Positions 42,159-50,550 of a DNA stretch of 64,000 nucleotides are shown in pieces. The position numbers were made by a program, and so were the translations under genes. The DNA lies in the NCBI RefSeq assembly GCF_000621445.1, contig NZ_JHYI01000013.1, forward strand, positions 62,001 to 126,000. The letters are read 5' to 3'. Source of the DNA: Alkalihalobacillus bogoriensis ATCC BAA-922. GTDB taxonomy: Bacteria > Bacillota > Bacilli > Bacillales > Bacillaceae_F. Below the pieces are notes generated by a model, which saw nothing but the letters and a program-made list of their open reading frames with translations, was not told the DNA's origin and did not search any database. Each line of letters opens with the position of its first letter. The first letter of the stretch is position 1.

Positions 42159-43538
42159 ATGGAAATGAAGCCATTATATATTCGTAAAAAACAGGAATCT
42201 ACAAAGACATTTTATGTTCCCGAGCAAATGTTTCGAAAATGGGTATCCACCCAACAGTTTCCAAGTGAACTTTCTTTTGGGTCGCAAGCATTTCCTTGTC
42301 GTGTTGCCCCACACCCAGAATTAAAAGATGAATTTTTACTTTCAAGTGATCTGTGGGAGATGTTTCATATTCCACATGAACAGCTCGTATATGTGATTGA
42401 AAATCAATCGACGCTTTATTTAGGTCCGTTAGTTGGGATTTTCACAGCAGGATTTGTGAACTCTCCTTTACGTCCTTTAGGAGAACGTTCGATGTTTTTT
42501 GCGAAATTGCTTCTCGCTGAGCGACAAGTTGGTTCCTATTATTTTGTTTTTGGTCATCACCATATTAACTGGGAGCAAGCAACGATTGATGGTTTCTTCT
42601 ACACAGAGGAAGGATGGAAACAAGTGACCGTTCCATTCCCAAATGTCATCTATGATAGACTACCAAATCGAAAAACAGAAAACTTAGAGACATTTAAAGA
42701 AATCAAAGATAATTTTCAAAAAAACTATTTAATTCCGTGGTTTAACCCTGGATTTTTTGATAAATGGGAGGTTCATCAAAAGCTTGTTGTTCATCCTGAA
42801 ACAAAACCGTTTATGCCTGAAAGCATTTTAAATCCTACAACAGCAGAAATTGAAGCATTACTCAAACATCATTCGCACGTCTATTGTAAGCCAACGAACG
42901 GTAGCCTTGGCCTTGGGATTCATCAAATCATTAAGCTAGAAGATGAACCATACTATTATTGTCGTTTTAGAGATGGCGATACAAACCGATTACGTCGATA
43001 TTCTAGTTTAGAGCGGCTTGTGAAAAAACAATTTCCAGATGGCTTTGACCGATTCATCGTGCAACAAGGGATTCATTTATTAAAGTACAAAAACAACCCA
43101 GTCGATTTCCGTATTCATACTAATAAAGACCAATTCGGGAAGTGGCAAGTGAGTGCACTCGCTGCCAAAATAGCAGGTATCGGGAGTGTCACGACTCATA
43201 TTAAAAGCGGTGGAGAAATAAAAAGCATTTCAGAAGCTCTTCAAGAAACCCATATTACAAAAAAGCAACTAGAGCAATTAAAAAGCGCTGCCCTCACGTT
43301 AAGTGAAAAGTTAGATTCATCTATAGATGGATTTATTGGAGAAATCGGCTTTGACTTAGGGTTAGATCAAGACGGTCATATTTGGATGTTTGAAGCAAAC
43401 TCTAAGCCTGGTCGAACGATTTTCAAACACAAGAAGATGCGTTATGATGATTTACTCTCGAGACAACTTCCCCTTTCGTATGCTGTTTACCTTGCTAATG
43501 AATCGATCACAAAACCAGACCGTCTGTTTCAACAATGA
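42159..43538 (+). CDS. yheD: YheD-like ATP-grasp protein 3
   Basis: 459 aa, near B. subtilis YheD (453). N-terminal domain with YLGPLVGIFTAGFVNSPLRPLGERS and NVIYDRLPNRKTE. ATP-grasp with VYCKPTNGSLGLGIHQI, FIVQQGIHLLKYKNNPVDFRIHTNK, VTTHIKSGGEIKSI and GEIGFDLGLDQDGHIWMFEANSKPG. AAGGAGTG precedes the ATG, six bases after the previous gene. The assignment to yheD is by length and domain content; the four paralogs are similar enough that orthology is uncertain. Confidence 0.8.
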   Translation: MEMKPLYIRKKQESTKTFYVPEQMFRKWVSTQQFPSELSFGSQAFPCRVAPHPELKDEFLLSSDLWEMFHIPHEQLVYVIENQSTLYLGPLVGIFTAGFVNSPLRPLGERSMFFAKLLLAERQVGSYYFVFGHHHINWEQATIDGFFYTEEGWKQVTVPFPNVIYDRLPNRKTENLETFKEIKDNFQKNYLIPWFNPGFFDKWEVHQKLVVHPETKPFMPESILNPTTAEIEALLKHHSHVYCKPTNGSLGLGIHQIIKLEDEPYYYCRFRDGDTNRLRRYSSLERLVKKQFPDGFDRFIVQQGIHLLKYKNNPVDFRIHTNKDQFGKWQVSALAAKIAGIGSVTTHIKSGGEIKSISEALQETHITKKQLEQLKSAALTLSEKLDSSIDGFIGEIGFDLGLDQDGHIWMFEANSKPGRTIFKHKKMRYDDLLSRQLPLSYAVYLANESITKPDRLFQQ

Positions 43539-44722
43539 AATTGTATTATGAACAAAAAAAGCGCTCTTTTGGACTACTCGAAACAAATGAGCTTCTTACC
43601 TGGGGGAACAATCAACTCCCCCTACCTTCCTTAAACAGGGAAGATGCATTATTTTCTGTTCAAATGAAAAAACAGCAAAAACGAATTGGACCGATTGTTG
43701 GATTTTTAACGAGTGCGCACAAAACAAAATCCTTTGTTGGGAATCGAGACACATTTATCCGGATTCACAAACAACTCCAGCAAACGGGTGGACTTATCAT
43801 CGTTTTTACACCGTTCGGAATACAACATGATCAGATTGATGGCTATGTGTACAACAGTAACGAAGAAAAATGGGTAAGGGCTACGACTCCGCTTCCAAAC
43901 ATGATTTATAACCGAGTGGCCACCGTGAAACAAGAACAGCATGAACAGATGAGAAAAACGTTTCAATGGATTAAAGAGAAGCAAATTCCGATGTTTAATC
44001 CTCATTTTTTTAATAAATGGGAAACATATCGCCTTTTTGCAAACAATCCGAATATAAAGCAACATGTCCCACAGACAATAAAAATAACAGATAAAGCTAG
44101 GTTTGAACATTTTATACAAACCAATCAAACTACTTATCTAAAGCCAATCTATGGTAATAAAGGTTCCGGAATTATGCTGCTTCAATTAAATCTTGATGAA
44201 ACGATTACATTACGAACAAATCAGTTTCAAAGAAAACTAAAATCTTTACAACAGACGTGGGAGAAACTATCGCCATTATTTAAAAAAAATGATTTTATTT
44301 TACAACAAGCGATTTCCTTGCCGACTTACCAAAATCGGCCTTATGATTTTCGCGTTCATGTACAATTCCATTCCAATCAATGGCATCTTACAGGAATCGG
44401 AATCCGCTGTGCCGGGACAGAAAGTATTACGACCCACGTCCCTCAAGGTGGTCAAATTCTTTCTTTGTCTCAAATCGATTCAACACTTGATAAAGCACAA
44501 GTTGCACTAATCGCTAAACAGGTCGCCGGTGTCCTCCAACATGAATATGGTAATATCGGTGAATTTTCAATGGACATTGGTCAGGATAAACAGGGACATT
44601 ACTGGATATTTGAGGTTAATGCTAAACCGATGATTTTTGATGAACCAAAAATACAGCAAAAAGGACTTCAAAATTTAATTACGCTTTTTTATGAACAAAG
44701 TCTTTTTTTACAAGAGGAGTGA
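43535..44722 (+). CDS. YheC/YheD family ATP-grasp protein 4
   Basis: 395 aa. It shares with the third paralog the N-terminal RIGPIVGFLTSAHKTKSF and MIYNRVATVKQE. ATP-grasp motifs: YLKPIYGNKGSGIMLL, FILQQAISLPTYQNRPYDFRVHVQ, ESITTHVPQGGQILSL, and GEFSMDIGQDKQGHYWIFEVNAKP. The usual PG after the metal site is changed to PM. The start overlaps the previous stop by four bases, so this is one polycistronic unit. Confidence 0.85.
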   Translation: MKLYYEQKKRSFGLLETNELLTWGNNQLPLPSLNREDALFSVQMKKQQKRIGPIVGFLTSAHKTKSFVGNRDTFIRIHKQLQQTGGLIIVFTPFGIQHDQIDGYVYNSNEEKWVRATTPLPNMIYNRVATVKQEQHEQMRKTFQWIKEKQIPMFNPHFFNKWETYRLFANNPNIKQHVPQTIKITDKARFEHFIQTNQTTYLKPIYGNKGSGIMLLQLNLDETITLRTNQFQRKLKSLQQTWEKLSPLFKKNDFILQQAISLPTYQNRPYDFRVHVQFHSNQWHLTGIGIRCAGTESITTHVPQGGQILSLSQIDSTLDKAQVALIAKQVAGVLQHEYGNIGEFSMDIGQDKQGHYWIFEVNAKPMIFDEPKIQQKGLQNLITLFYEQSLFLQEE

Positions 44723-44727
44723 ATGAG

Positions 44728-45216
44728 ATGAGAATCGTGACAGTAACTCCGGACAATTGGGAAAAGTACGGTCGAGTTCTACTTCAATTTGTAAAGCGAT
44801 ATGAAAGAAAAGCAAAGAAGCCAAACTGCTATCGTTGGATGTATCACTTACGAAAACATCATTTAGTTCAACGCGGAAATTCCATCAAACTTGCTTTTTG
44901 GGACGGGAAACTAATCGCGGTTTTTGCGGTCGTTGAATACGGTACAAAAGAATCGGTGTTGCTCATTGCACCAAATTATAAAGAAACATCTATCGGTTCC
45001 ATTCTCCTTGAAAACATGAAATCGGATTTAAATGTTTGTTATTATAAAATCCCTTGTGATGCGACTACCTTTATAAAAGCAGCAATCGATGCTGGTTTTG
45101 TTGCCTTCCGATACGCCAAAGAACAAGGCCAGACGATGTTATGGTTCGGGGGTGGACACTGGCATAGCAGTGATATTGTCGACGACGAAGAATTCATCTG
45201 TGAAAACGGCGGGTAG
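44728..45216 (+). CDS. GNAT-like acetyltransferase at the end of the ATP-grasp operon
   Basis: 162 aa with a strand-helix pattern typical of small N-acyltransferases: IKLAFWDGKLIAVFAVVEYGTKESVLLIAP, then YKETSIGSILLENMKSD (acetyl-CoA loop-like), then FIKAAIDAGFVAFRYAKE. The match to GNAT is by pattern, not by a clear signature. The start at MRIVTV is preferred since GAGGAG lies eight bases upstream; a GTG three codons earlier overlaps that site. The stop sits within the terminator stem. Fifth gene of the operon with the four ATP-grasp genes. Confidence 0.65.
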   Translation: MRIVTVTPDNWEKYGRVLLQFVKRYERKAKKPNCYRWMYHLRKHHLVQRGNSIKLAFWDGKLIAVFAVVEYGTKESVLLIAPNYKETSIGSILLENMKSDLNVCYYKIPCDATTFIKAAIDAGFVAFRYAKEQGQTMLWFGGGHWHSSDIVDDEEFICENGG

Positions 45217-45229
45217 CACCGCCGTTTTC
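45202..45229 (+). terminator. Terminator of the ATP-grasp operon
   Basis: GAAAACGGCGG (45202-45212) pairs perfectly with CCGCCGTTTTC (45219-45229); the stop codon of the GNAT-like gene lies in the loop. Confidence 0.85.
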
Positions 45230-45288
45230 TAGCATTCTTATTCTTGTTATTGTATGATACATACAAACAAAGGATATGGAGGTCTGTT

Positions 45289-45504
45289 ATGCTTTCTCAC
45301 TTTCAATGGAAAGAACTAAGAAACAATCTAGTTCGTCAAGAATGGGAAATTTCATTTTTTTTTGAAGGGACATACTATCGCGGCACGTACTTTAAAGACG
45401 GCTCAATAGAATGGCACACCCTCCCAAAAACAGATGATGACCGCAGAAAATTAGAGCTGCAAGTTCATGATTTAATGTTGTACCATGTGTATGAAGATCA
45501 CTAA
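45289..45504 (+). CDS. yheE: YheE-like small protein
   Basis: 71 aa, soluble, aromatic-rich (MLSHFQWKELRNN, WEISFFFEGTYYRGTYFKDG, WHTLPK, LMLYHVYEDH). Length (72 in B. subtilis) and position after yheC/D fit YheE. Function unknown. TATGGAGG lies five bases before the ATG; an earlier frame start lacks a site. Confidence 0.8.
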   Translation: MLSHFQWKELRNNLVRQEWEISFFFEGTYYRGTYFKDGSIEWHTLPKTDDDRRKLELQVHDLMLYHVYEDH

Positions 45505-45524
45505 AAAACATGCTGTTGTCGTAA

Positions 45525-45539
45525 CGGACATGTATTCCG
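45525..45539 (+). repeat. Single family-1 box
   Basis: CGGACATGTATTCCG, one forward box of the four-box family, joined directly to the family-2 element that follows. No partner boxes are nearby. Confidence 0.6.
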
Positions 45540-45542
45540 ATA

Positions 45543-45676
45543 TTCGTTTCAAGCGAAGTATCGAGCCCTGCCCATTTTTAACAGTGAACCCAAAGTGCTC
45601 ATCTTGGGCAGCCTTCGCTCTTTTCTAAGCTTCACTGCTATACCAAAATTTTTCTTTCTCTCCTTTTTAAAAAAAC
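45543..45676 (+). repeat. Hairpin-rich intergenic repeat, family 2, copy C
   Basis: Core TTCGTTTCAAGCGAAGTATC, then GAGCCCTGCCC and the inner AACAGTGAACCCAAAGTGCT as in copy B, then GCAGCCTTCGCTC, AGCTTCACTGCTATACC and the AAAATTTTT tail. The first hairpin of the family (AAGAAAAACGC...) is missing; a family-1 box stands in its place. Confidence 0.75.
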
Positions 45677-45720
45677 GTCAGCGCAAACGAGGAAAAACCT
45701 TTTTGCGCTGACGTCTTTTT
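45671..45720. terminator. Terminator between yheE and peroxiredoxin
   Basis: AACGTCAGCGCAAA and TTTGCGCTGACGTC form a stem with A/T tracts on both sides, just after the peroxiredoxin stop and after the yheE region; convergent use is likely. Confidence 0.85.
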
Positions 45721-46373
45721 TATTCCTTTATGTTTTGATAACAAAACCACCAATCTAAACATTCGTAGTCACCTGTATTTTCAAGTCGTTTTTGGACTTT
45801 TTCAACTGAACTTGGTGGAGAAAGGAGCCCCTTTTTACCGATTAATTCATTATCAGGCCAGTTTGCTGGCATCGATAATTTATGTTCATCTGCTGTTTGT
45901 AGTGCAAAGAGCGCACGCAATATTTCCTCTGTATTTCGGCCCACTTCAGGTGGGTAATGAAGCTGCAACCTAACTCTCCCTTTTGGGTCAACAAGAAAAA
46001 CTGCTCTTACGGAAGTTGTTTTTGTTGATTCTAATATTCCTAATTGCTTGGATATCTCCCCTAAAGGATCTGCAATAATCGGAAACGTAATCGTAACCCC
46101 CATGTTGTCCCGAATCCATTCTATCCATTTCATATGAGAAAACACAGAATCGATCGATAAGCCAATTAATTCACAATTCATTTGCTCAAACTGATGTTGA
46201 TGGAGCGCATATGAAACAAATTCCGTTGTACAAACAGGAGTAAAGTCAGCAGGATGACTAAAAAACAAAATCCATTTTCCTTTATAGTGATCCGGCAGCA
46301 TCATTTTACCTTGTGTCGTTTGCACATGAATAGATGGAAACTCACTTCCGATTGTTACGTTTGAACTGTTCAT
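45720..46373 (-). CDS. Prx6-type peroxiredoxin
   Basis: Thiol peroxidase reducing H2O2 and organic peroxides. Peroxidatic Cys48 in HPADFTPVCTTE. The Prx6-family body is VSYALHQHQFEQMNCELIGLSIDS, and VFLVDPKGRVRLQLHYPPEVGRN follows. The C-terminus carries CLDWWFC (Cys205 and Cys211), the pair seen in archaeal-type Prx6 enzymes such as those of Aeropyrum, where the first of these resolves the sulfenic acid. So it is likely a 2-Cys mechanism. 217 aa. AGGAGG lies upstream of the ATG. Single gene. Confidence 0.88.
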   Translation of the reverse strand: MNSSNVTIGSEFPSIHVQTTQGKMMLPDHYKGKWILFFSHPADFTPVCTTEFVSYALHQHQFEQMNCELIGLSIDSVFSHMKWIEWIRDNMGVTITFPIIADPLGEISKQLGILESTKTTSVRAVFLVDPKGRVRLQLHYPPEVGRNTEEILRALFALQTADEHKLSMPANWPDNELIGKKGLLSPPSSVEKVQKRLENTGDYECLDWWFCYQNIKE

Positions 46374-46499
46374 CTGAATTCCTCCTCACCCAACTTTCAG
46401 ACGTTCTATTGTATTCTTCATCCGACAAAAGTGTGAACGACTCGAGTTTTGCATAAAAAAGGGAGAAAAAGAAACAGTAATAATAAAGGAGTGATGAAC

Positions 46500-46688
46500 A
46501 TGGCAAAAGGAAGAAAAGATGTCCCTAATGAAGGAAGAGATCGTAAATTTGTAGATATCGAAAGAATGATTGACGATGGCCTCGGTGGCGGAACCGTGAA
46601 TATGGAAGAAGATTCGGGGTTAATTGAAGAAGCAAGGCCATTAGAAGATGAAGAACCACCTCATCATGTTGACGGTGAAAATGCCTAA
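46500..46688 (+). CDS. Hypothetical small acidic protein
   Basis: 62 aa: basic start AKGRKDVPNEGRDRKFVDIER, then MIDDGLGGGTVNMEEDSGLIEEARPLEDEEPPHHV. Hydrophilic, with no membrane segment. Not recognised. AAAGGAG lies eight bases before the chosen ATG (a second ATG two codons earlier is possible). A terminator follows. Confidence 0.65.
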   Translation: MAKGRKDVPNEGRDRKFVDIERMIDDGLGGGTVNMEEDSGLIEEARPLEDEEPPHHVDGENA

Positions 46689-46714
46689 TTAAAAAAACTA
46701 CAATAAGTGTATAG

Positions 46715-46760
46715 GATGTCTCAACAGTCTTCTAAGACGAGTTGAGACATCTTCTTTGTT
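46715..46760 (+). terminator. Terminator after small acidic protein
   Basis: GATGTCTCAAC (46715-46725) pairs with GTTGAGACATC (46741-46751), with an inner GTCTT/AGAC pairing, then TTCTTTGTTTTC. Confidence 0.85.
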
Positions 46761-46810
46761 TTCTGATAATATGAGTACAAGAAATTGTTTGTCGAAAGGA
46801 TACATGATGT

Positions 46811-47713
46811 ATGATTAACAAACTTATAGCGAAATACGGGGACGCTGTTATTACAGCGTCTACTCCAAAGCAAGATTCAAATATTATCTGGTACACCACA
46901 GAACAAGATGACATTATAGGTTTTCATAAAAATAAAATTCCAGAAGGTGAATTACAACTTCTTAGCTTATTTTTAACTCCTTTCTCTCCTGGAAAATCAT
47001 TTTTATCTCCGCTCGAAAAAGAATGGACTTCTTTTTTGTTTGATCGAACATCTACAACGGATACTCCGCCACACCCGAATTTGCCTTTTCGGTTCATTCA
47101 TTTTAAATCAAACGATGGAATAGGAGACCAAGAAGCCTTTCAAGCTGCGTTAACGACCATTCATTCAGCAAATCAAATCATCATATGGGAAGATCCTTCT
47201 CAAGGGGTTATTATTGAAAAGCTTGAAGAACATGAAGATGAAATTGATTATTCAGAGCTTTGTGCCGCATTAATTTCCGACTTTTATTTAAACTTATCTT
47301 TTTTTATTGGTGAAATTCAAACAGATGCAAACTTAATCCAAGATAACTTTCTTTGGGAACGAAAATGCTTTCAAACTGTGAGAAAGTATTTACCTAAACA
47401 ATCTGTATTCACTTCTTTTGAAGCTACACCTTTTTTACTTTTGCAACATGTACCAGAAAATCAATTACAGCAATTTTCCACTCATGTTCTCAAAGATGTG
47501 AAAGAAGATAAAGAGCTTTTAACAAGTATTCAAACGTATTTCGCTTGTAATTTAAATACAACATTAGCAGCCAAGCAGCTCTTTATGCACCGAAACAGTT
47601 TGCAGTATCGTGTTGATAAGTTTATCGAAAAGACAAATTATGATATTAAACAATTCCAAGAAGCGACGATTGTTTATCTTGCCCTACTTGTTCATCAAAG
47701 TTATCAAAAATAA
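46811..47713 (+). CDS. PucR/CdaR-type transcription regulator
   Basis: 300 aa. The N-terminal two-thirds have no clear motif. The C-terminal part (about 235-295) is the PucR-type helix-turn-helix: LLTSIQTYFACNLNTTLAAK, LFMHRNSLQYRVDKFIEKTN, YDIKQFQEATIVYLALLV. Regulators of this family often control sugar or purine uptake in Bacillus. It lies 115 bases before msmX on the same strand, so it may control that gene. AAAGGA lies ten bases upstream of the ATG. Confidence 0.75.
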   Translation: MINKLIAKYGDAVITASTPKQDSNIIWYTTEQDDIIGFHKNKIPEGELQLLSLFLTPFSPGKSFLSPLEKEWTSFLFDRTSTTDTPPHPNLPFRFIHFKSNDGIGDQEAFQAALTTIHSANQIIIWEDPSQGVIIEKLEEHEDEIDYSELCAALISDFYLNLSFFIGEIQTDANLIQDNFLWERKCFQTVRKYLPKQSVFTSFEATPFLLLQHVPENQLQQFSTHVLKDVKEDKELLTSIQTYFACNLNTTLAAKQLFMHRNSLQYRVDKFIEKTNYDIKQFQEATIVYLALLVHQSYQK

Positions 47714-47828
47714 TGGTTACGGTGCACAAATTGGATAAGCTTTTTTGTGCACCGTGACACTAGTCTACTAAAATGAAAAGGGTTACAATAAGACCATAAA
47801 TTGATTGAATAACAAGGAGGCAATTACA

Positions 47829-48926
47829 ATGGCTGAAATTAAATTAAACCATATTTATAAAATTTATGATGGTGATGTAACCGCTGTATCTGACTTTAAT
47901 CTTGACATCAGTGACAAAGAGTTTATTGTTTTCGTTGGTCCATCAGGTTGTGGAAAATCAACAACGCTTCGTATGATCGCAGGACTTGAAGACATTACAA
48001 AAGGTGACTTATATATCGGTGACAAACGTATGAATGATGTTGCTCCTAAAGACCGTGACATTGCGATGGTATTCCAAAACTATGCCCTTTATCCACATAT
48101 GAATGTTTATGACAATATGGCATTTGGTTTAAAGCTTCGTAAGTTCAAAAAAGATGAAATTGACAGACGTGTTCGTGAAGCTGCAAAAATTCTTGGTCTA
48201 GAAGAAATGTTAGACCGTAAACCAAAAGCAATGTCTGGTGGTCAGCGTCAGCGTGTTGCGTTAGGACGTGCGATTGTACGTGACCCACAAGTATTCTTAA
48301 TGGATGAGCCGCTTTCTAACTTAGATGCAAAGCTTCGTGTTCAAATGCGTGCTGAAATTACAAAACTACACCAACGTCTTCAATCAACAACGATTTATGT
48401 AACGCATGACCAAACAGAAGCGATGACGATGGCAACACGCATTGTTATTATGAAAGATGGCTTTATTCAACAAGTTGGTTCTCCAAAAGAAGTATATGAC
48501 TTCCCTGAAAATGTATTTGTTGGTGGTTTCATTGGTTCCCCTGCTATGAACTTCTTAACAGGCACAATTGAAGGAGATACATTTAAAATTAGTAACCGTA
48601 ACATTAAAATTCCAGAAGGTAAAATCAAAATCCTTCGTGAACAAGGTTTCGTAGGAAAAGAAATTATTTTAGGAATTCGTCCAGAAGATATTCATGATGA
48701 ATTGGTATTCATCGAGTCTTCACCAGATACAAAGCTTAGCGCCAAAATTGACGTTGCTGAACTTTTAGGGGCAGAAACAATGTTATACACAACTCTTGAA
48801 GGGCAAGACATTATTGCTCGTGTTGATTCTCGTACCGATGTGAAAAACGGTGATACAATCGACCTTGCATTAGATATGAACAAATGTCATTTCTTTGACC
48901 CTGAAACTGAAAAACGTATTCGTTAA
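47829..48926 (+). CDS. msmX: MsmX, shared ATPase of carbohydrate ABC importers
   Basis: ATP-binding protein serving several sugar importers in Bacillus. Walker [12 protein letters not shown]-loop [13 protein letters not shown], signature [14 protein letters not shown], Walker [13 protein letters not shown], switch [11 protein letters not shown]. The C-terminal OB-type regulatory domain runs about 240-365 ([21 protein letters not shown]). The start at MAEIKLNH follows AAGGAGG and gives 365 aa, the same as B. subtilis MsmX. No permease genes adjoin it. The ATPase-less sugar system at 54-57 kb is a natural client. Ends in a 20-bp perfect terminator stem. Confidence 0.92.
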   Translation: MAEIKLNHIYKIYDGDVTAVSDFNLDISDKEFIVFVGPSGCGKSTTLRMIAGLEDITKGDLYIGDKRMNDVAPKDRDIAMVFQNYALYPHMNVYDNMAFGLKLRKFKKDEIDRRVREAAKILGLEEMLDRKPKAMSGGQRQRVALGRAIVRDPQVFLMDEPLSNLDAKLRVQMRAEITKLHQRLQSTTIYVTHDQTEAMTMATRIVIMKDGFIQQVGSPKEVYDFPENVFVGGFIGSPAMNFLTGTIEGDTFKISNRNIKIPEGKIKILREQGFVGKEIILGIRPEDIHDELVFIESSPDTKLSAKIDVAELLGAETMLYTTLEGQDIIARVDSRTDVKNGDTIDLALDMNKCHFFDPETEKRIR

Positions 48927-48930
48927 TATA

Positions 48931-48976
48931 TTAATAAGAAGAGCAGCTTGTTTAACCAAGCTGCTCTTCTTATTAA
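48931..48976. terminator. Terminator of msmX
   Basis: A 20-bp perfect stem (48931-48950 with 48957-48976), core AAGAAGAGCAGCTTG, loop TTTAAC. It also serves the convergent zinc-ribbon gene. Confidence 0.95.
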
Positions 48977-49231
48977 TTATTTTCTCCACTCTTTTACAAT
49001 ATGCATTACGTCTTTCCCACATTCACTACAAACAAAAATATGAGGACACTCATGATTTTGTTTGTCGTTTTGAATCCCATCGATTTGTTTTAACCCTTCA
49101 ATTTCAATATATGGGCTATAATCGTCAAATAAATCCATGACTTTCCCTCGGTCTTCCATATTCGATTGACATTGAGGACATGTAATGTCAACCATTTTTA
49201 ATCCATTACATAACGGACATACGTACTCCAT
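48977..49231 (-). CDS. Zinc-ribbon protein, unknown function
   Basis: 84 aa with three Cys pairs: YVCPLCNG (N-terminal), ITCPQCQS, and FVCSECGK near the end, plus HECPH, so one or two zinc sites. Middle region acidic (DLFDDYSPYIEIEGL). Not assigned. GGGGGAGAGA precedes the ATG; the TTG one codon earlier is the longer option. Confidence 0.7.
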   Translation of the reverse strand: MEYVCPLCNGLKMVDITCPQCQSNMEDRGKVMDLFDDYSPYIEIEGLKQIDGIQNDKQNHECPHIFVCSECGKDVMHIVKEWRK

Positions 49232-49290
49232 CAAAGTCTCTCCCCCGTCGTTTTATTTACAGTATGTCCTGTTCTATCCGAAAACATGAA

Positions 49291-49318
49291 AAGAAGAGGT
49301 GGAAATCCACCTCTTCTT
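49291..49318 (-). terminator. Terminator of the SASP gene
   Basis: AAGAAGAGGTGGA (49291-49303) pairs perfectly with TCCACCTCTTCTT (49306-49318). The minus side is followed by TTCATG, after a TTCTTTT stretch. Confidence 0.85.
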
Positions 49319-49336
49319 CAGCCATATCTATTTTAA

Positions 49337-49546
49337 TTATTGTTGATATCCGCCCATTTGTTGTTCAGCCATTTGAACTAGGCGCTTTGTGATTTCTCCA
49401 CCTACAGAACCATTCGCACGAGAAGTTGCGTCTGGTCCAAGTTGTACTCCAAATTCTTGAGCGATCTCATACTTCATTTGGTCAAGCGCTTGCTGTACTC
49501 CAGGTACTAGAAGTTGGTTTGAGTTGTTGCTGTTGTTTGTTGGCAT
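49337..49546 (-). CDS. sspB: Alpha/beta-type small acid-soluble spore protein
   Basis: Coats spore DNA and protects it from UV; degraded at germination by the protease GPR. 69 aa with both family signatures: [18 protein letters not shown], which contains the GPR cleavage region (YEIAQEFGV), and the second signature [23 protein letters not shown]. The start at MPTNNSN follows AGGGAGG. Position between yheE and yheG matches sspB of B. subtilis; which paralog it is functionally cannot be told. A sigma-G promoter is expected in the 49550-49600 stretch but I cannot point to it. Confidence 0.95.
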   Translation of the reverse strand: MPTNNSNNSNQLLVPGVQQALDQMKYEIAQEFGVQLGPDATSRANGSVGGEITKRLVQMAEQQMGGYQQ

Positions 49547-49682
49547 GTGATCACCTCCCTTTGTAAGCATAGTTTGTGAAATAATTAGATTCTTATTCAA
49601 ACAATTCATTAGAAATAAGTGGCAAAAAAAGTTTGTTTATGATAATGTAAAAAACAGTCTCTGTAATGAAAGGAACGTAACA

Positions 49683-50306
49683 ATGAACATTTTAATCTTC
49701 GGTTCTACAGGCCGAGTTGGTCAACAGCTCCTCACATTAGGTATTCAAGCTGGGTACCATGTCACCGCATTTTTACGAAATGAAACAAAACTTCTCTCGT
49801 CTACTCCTTCCCCTTTACGTATTTTTCAAGGAAATGTATTACATGAAACCGACGTCATGGAAGCTTGCAAAGGAATAGATGTTATCTTTAGTTCTCTTGG
49901 GACGGATCGCTCTGACACATTGTCAAAATCAATGCCTTCTATAATAAAAGCAATGGAACACCATCAGATTTCACGATTTATCTCCATTGGCACGGCTGGT
50001 ATTTTAAACAGTCGCACTGAAGAAGGGAAATATCGATTTCAAACAAGTGAATCAAAAAGAAAAAGTACAAAAGCGGCAAATGACCACTTAAAAGCTTTTC
50101 AAGCCCTACAAAAGACTTGCTTAGAGTGGACAATCGTGTGTCCTACATATTTACCAGATGGCATTTACACAGGAAAATATCGTGTTGAAAAAAATGTATT
50201 ACCTATCGGTGGAAAAGAAATATCGGTTCCAGATACAGCTGAATTTGCCTTTTCCCAACTTAATGATGCCCGCTTTATCCGATCTCGCGTTGGAATTTCT
50301 TATTAA
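49683..50306 (+). CDS. yheG: YheG-like NAD(P)-binding atypical SDR
   Basis: 207 aa (206 in B. subtilis YheG). N-terminal Rossmann motif ILIFGSTGRVGQQLL (GxxGxxG), acidic turn region then IFQGNVLH and GIDVIFSSLG. The short C-terminal half has SRFISIGTAGIL and WTIVCPTYLPDG, as in NmrA-like/SDR5 proteins. Reductase or sensor role unknown. AAAGGAACG precedes the ATG. Adjacent to sspB as in B. subtilis. Confidence 0.8.
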   Translation: MNILIFGSTGRVGQQLLTLGIQAGYHVTAFLRNETKLLSSTPSPLRIFQGNVLHETDVMEACKGIDVIFSSLGTDRSDTLSKSMPSIIKAMEHHQISRFISIGTAGILNSRTEEGKYRFQTSESKRKSTKAANDHLKAFQALQKTCLEWTIVCPTYLPDGIYTGKYRVEKNVLPIGGKEISVPDTAEFAFSQLNDARFIRSRVGISY

Positions 50307-50550
50307 TAACCTTAATATTGTACACAAGTTTTTTATTCTGAATTAATGGAGTCATTAGCTTATTTTTGTAGAATGTATTTTTACTGAAGATATAAAATAG
50401 CATGACGTTTCTCCGCGTTAAACCACGAAAGGAAATAAAAAATATTTTTATAATTGTTTCTTTTTTCAGAAAATAGTATACAAATCTTTAAACTTTTGTG
50501 GTATATTAAATCAGACAATTATATATTCTTTTTTTAAAGGGGGAAAAAAT

